This document shows positions 6,293 to 7,518 of a stretch of DNA of 7,518 nt, in pieces (position 1 is the stretch's first letter; every line of letters begins with the position of its first letter). The stretch is from Desulfobacteraceae bacterium (GTDB lineage: Bacteria; Desulfobacterota; Desulfobacteria; Desulfobacterales; SURF-7), in NCBI GenBank assembly GCA_030618925.1, contig JAUXCK010000126.1, positions 1-7,518 on the forward strand. The letters are read 5' to 3'. The notes beneath the pieces are model-generated. The model ran no database searches, was not told the origin of the DNA, and worked only from the letters and a program-made list of their open reading frames with translations. Made by a program: the position numbers and the translations under genes.

Positions 6293-7012
6293 TCAGAGGT
6301 CTTTAAGGTATTTGCTTCTGTTGACCAGAAAATCCTTGTAAACCTGGTAGTATTCAGTGTCCTCATAGGCAACAGGCTTTATTGATGTATCGTCAAAATT
6401 GAGTATGACTGCTTCTGGATATGCAAGAAGAATTGGGGAATGAGATGCAATGATAAACTGAGCAGGTCCGGCTGTCGTCATTTTTTTCAACTGATGAAGT
6501 AATGCAAGCTGGCTCCCTGGTGAAAGCGCTGTCTCCGGCTCATCCAGCAGATAAAGCCCCTTAATCTTGTATCGGGACTTGAAAAAGGACATGAGAGACT
6601 GTCCATGGGACAGCTTCATTAAAGACTCCCCCCCGAAATAGTTCAACAGGTCTGGATCGGTTGACGCCCATTCATCCAGTATCTCTGAAAAATTCTGAAA
6701 TATCTGAGATGAAAAAAAGGACCCCGGAACACTGCCATCTACCCATTTTACGCCAAGTGCGGTATAAAGCATCCCCTCATACGGGCTTTTCTTAAATCGT
6801 GTGCGTTGGGTACTTTGCCATATCTTGATATTACATTTATGGGCAATCGCCTTCAACAACGTTGATTTCCCGGTCCCGTTTTCTCCAATAAAAAATGTGA
6901 CGGGCGTGTTTAAGCATAACTCCCGTGTATTGCGAAAAACCTTTAAATTAAACGGATATTCTTCCCTGGTTGGAAATTTATCAGGATCAATCTCAATTTT
7001 TGTTAAATGCAT
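6293..7012 (-). CDS. Stand-alone ABC/AAA-type ATPase, COG3910-like, role unknown
   Basis: This 239-residue soluble protein has a complete ABC-class nucleotide site: Walker A GENGTGKST (43-51), an ABC-signature-like LSHGQSLMSFF (134-144), Walker B LYLLDEPETALSP (153-165) with catalytic Glu158, and the switch His in IIASHSPILLAYP (187-199). A C-terminal YEDTEYYQVYKDFL follows. The compact single domain, the SHGQS variant and this ending fit the predicted-ATPase family COG3910. It has no transmembrane segments, no coiled-coil arms like SMC or RecN proteins, and no TOPRIM domain, so it is neither a transporter ATPase by itself nor an OLD nuclease. The ATG at 7012 is chosen because AGGAG (7025-7021 on the minus strand) sits 8 bases before it; an in-frame TTG at 7054 has no such site. 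The upstream minus-strand gene ends 59 bases before. The ATPase call is very secure; the biological role is unknown. Confidence 0.9.
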   Translation of the reverse strand: MHLTKIEIDPDKFPTREEYPFNLKVFRNTRELCLNTPVTFFIGENGTGKSTLLKAIAHKCNIKIWQSTQRTRFKKSPYEGMLYTALGVKWVDGSVPGSFFSSQIFQNFSEILDEWASTDPDLLNYFGGESLMKLSHGQSLMSFFKSRYKIKGLYLLDEPETALSPGSQLALLHQLKKMTTAGPAQFIIASHSPILLAYPEAVILNFDDTSIKPVAYEDTEYYQVYKDFLVNRSKYLKDL

Positions 7013-7020
7013 TACAGGAT

Positions 7021-7025
7021 CTCCT
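7021..7025 (-). promoter_or_regulatory. Ribosome binding site of the COG3910-like ATPase
   Basis: Read on the minus strand, GGCAGGAGATCCTGTA precedes the ATG at 7012. AGGAG is spaced 8 bases from the start, which favours the 239-residue form over one starting at the TTG at 7054. Confidence 0.7.
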
Positions 7026-7071
7026 GCCAGGTGATTCACATTTTCTAAAATCAACGGATAAGACGAAAAGA

Positions 7072-7518
7072 CTATCTCTTCAACACTTCGACGACCTCGA
7101 TGCGCCTGAAGAACCAGTCCTCTTCAACCTTGTCTAAAACGCATTCCAGTTCATGAACTTCATCGATATGCTCATTGGTTTCGATCCCTCCCACCAGGGT
7201 GGCGGTAACACTGACCTTTGCCTTGTCAGACGTCTGGAAATCGATCATAATATCATAAAACTTTAATTTAACTTCTGAAAACTTTGCCCGGCCCGCAAGG
7301 ACATAAGCGGGCAAATCCCTGCGATCCAATTCTTTGGCAATAGAATACTGAGGAATTTGAAGTCCGATGGTTTTTGCAAACAACCTCTTTATTCTCTTTG
7401 CTTTGACTGCAGATGTCAGTTTTGACTCAGTGCGTTTTTTTGTAAATTGTTCTGACAAGACCTTAAACTGCTTTTTTATTTTAGCTTCCTCGCTTTGAGA
7501 AAAAACCATAAAAGCAAC
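7072..7518 (-). CDS. Hypothetical protein, possibly NTF2-like; N-terminus probably beyond the window
   Basis: I do not recognise a named gene. From the ATG at 7509, 145 residues are visible, but the frame stays open to the window edge (Val-Ala-Phe before the Met) and no ribosome site is seen in the nine bases upstream. The true start may therefore be further out, perhaps with a membrane anchor ending in the hydrophobic VAFMVF. The visible part has a charged helix (SEEAKIKKQFKVLSEQF), a second basic helix (AVKAKRIKRLFAKTI), then several beta-like strands (VKLKFYDIMIDF, KAKVSVTATLVGG, EVHELECVLDKV, WFFRRIEVVEVLKR). Helices followed by a curved antiparallel sheet ending in a W-F-x-R-x-I-E strand are typical of NTF2/SnoaL-like cone folds, which bind ligands or mediate oligomerisation. 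This fold is an inference. It lies 59 bases upstream of the ATPase gene on the same strand, so co-transcription is possible. Confidence 0.7.
   Translation of the reverse strand, partial: VAFMVFSQSEEAKIKKQFKVLSEQFTKKRTESKLTSAVKAKRIKRLFAKTIGLQIPQYSIAKELDRRDLPAYVLAGRAKFSEVKLKFYDIMIDFQTSDKAKVSVTATLVGGIETNEHIDEVHELECVLDKVEEDWFFRRIEVVEVLKR

Noticed and set aside
6269..6330. Terminator hairpin between the ydbL-like gene and the ATPase (TGAAG/CTTCA, CTGAG/CTTCAG, or TTCTG/CAGAA at 6316-6330)
   Set aside because: The stems are short or bulged and none is followed by a T-run on either strand.
7013..7054. TTG at 7054 as an earlier start for the ATPase
   Set aside because: No ribosome site is seen upstream, and the ATG at 7012 has a strong AGGAG site. 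The added residues do not belong to the ATPase core.

Overview
The window looks like chromosomal DNA from a Gram-negative, two-membrane bacterium, most likely a Desulfobacterota (deltaproteobacterial, Desulfobacterales-like) organism. The reasons are the short Gly-rich CFI tail on the subtilisin-like protease, which is common in that group, the general protein style, and the presence of outer-membrane lipid-transport genes. The lineage is an inference from protein character, not a database result. There are no rRNA or tRNA genes, IS elements, integrases, CRISPR arrays or long repeats that I can see.

Layout. (1) 1-828, plus strand: the C-terminal part of a subtilisin-family (S8) serine protease whose start and catalytic Asp lie upstream of the window. 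(2) 829-1136: a 308-base intergenic region with a good sigma70-type promoter (TTGACA-N17-CATACT). A perfect 6-bp inverted repeat overlies its -10 box and is a candidate operator. (3) 1137-2816: a long (559 aa) nucleotide-sugar 6-dehydrogenase of the UDP-glucose/UDP-ManNAc dehydrogenase superfamily, probably supplying a uronic-acid-type sugar for surface polysaccharide. (4) 2860-6271: three tightly spaced genes that match the E. coli ydbH-ynbE-ydbL operon in order, size class, topology and remembered sequence motifs. They encode a large AsmA-like inner-membrane-anchored protein, a tiny outer-membrane lipoprotein and a small periplasmic DUF1318 protein. In E. coli, YdbH and YnbE form an intermembrane bridge for phospholipid transport to the outer membrane and YdbL modulates it. 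(5) 6293-7518, minus strand and convergent with the previous block: a stand-alone ABC/AAA-type ATPase of the COG3910 kind, and upstream of it a small hypothetical protein with an NTF2-like look, probably cut at its N-terminus by the window edge.

How the genes may work together: the sugar dehydrogenase and the ydbH-ynbE-ydbL block lie on one strand with gaps of 43, 24 and 34 bases, so one transcript from the promoter near 892-920 could carry all four. That would link an envelope-polysaccharide precursor enzyme with outer-membrane lipid supply. The two minus-strand genes appear to be a separate unit of unknown role. I see no convincing novel defence or mobile system. The points most worth a second look are the lipid-bridge module in this background, the operator-like repeat on the promoter, and the altered cofactor pocket of the dehydrogenase.
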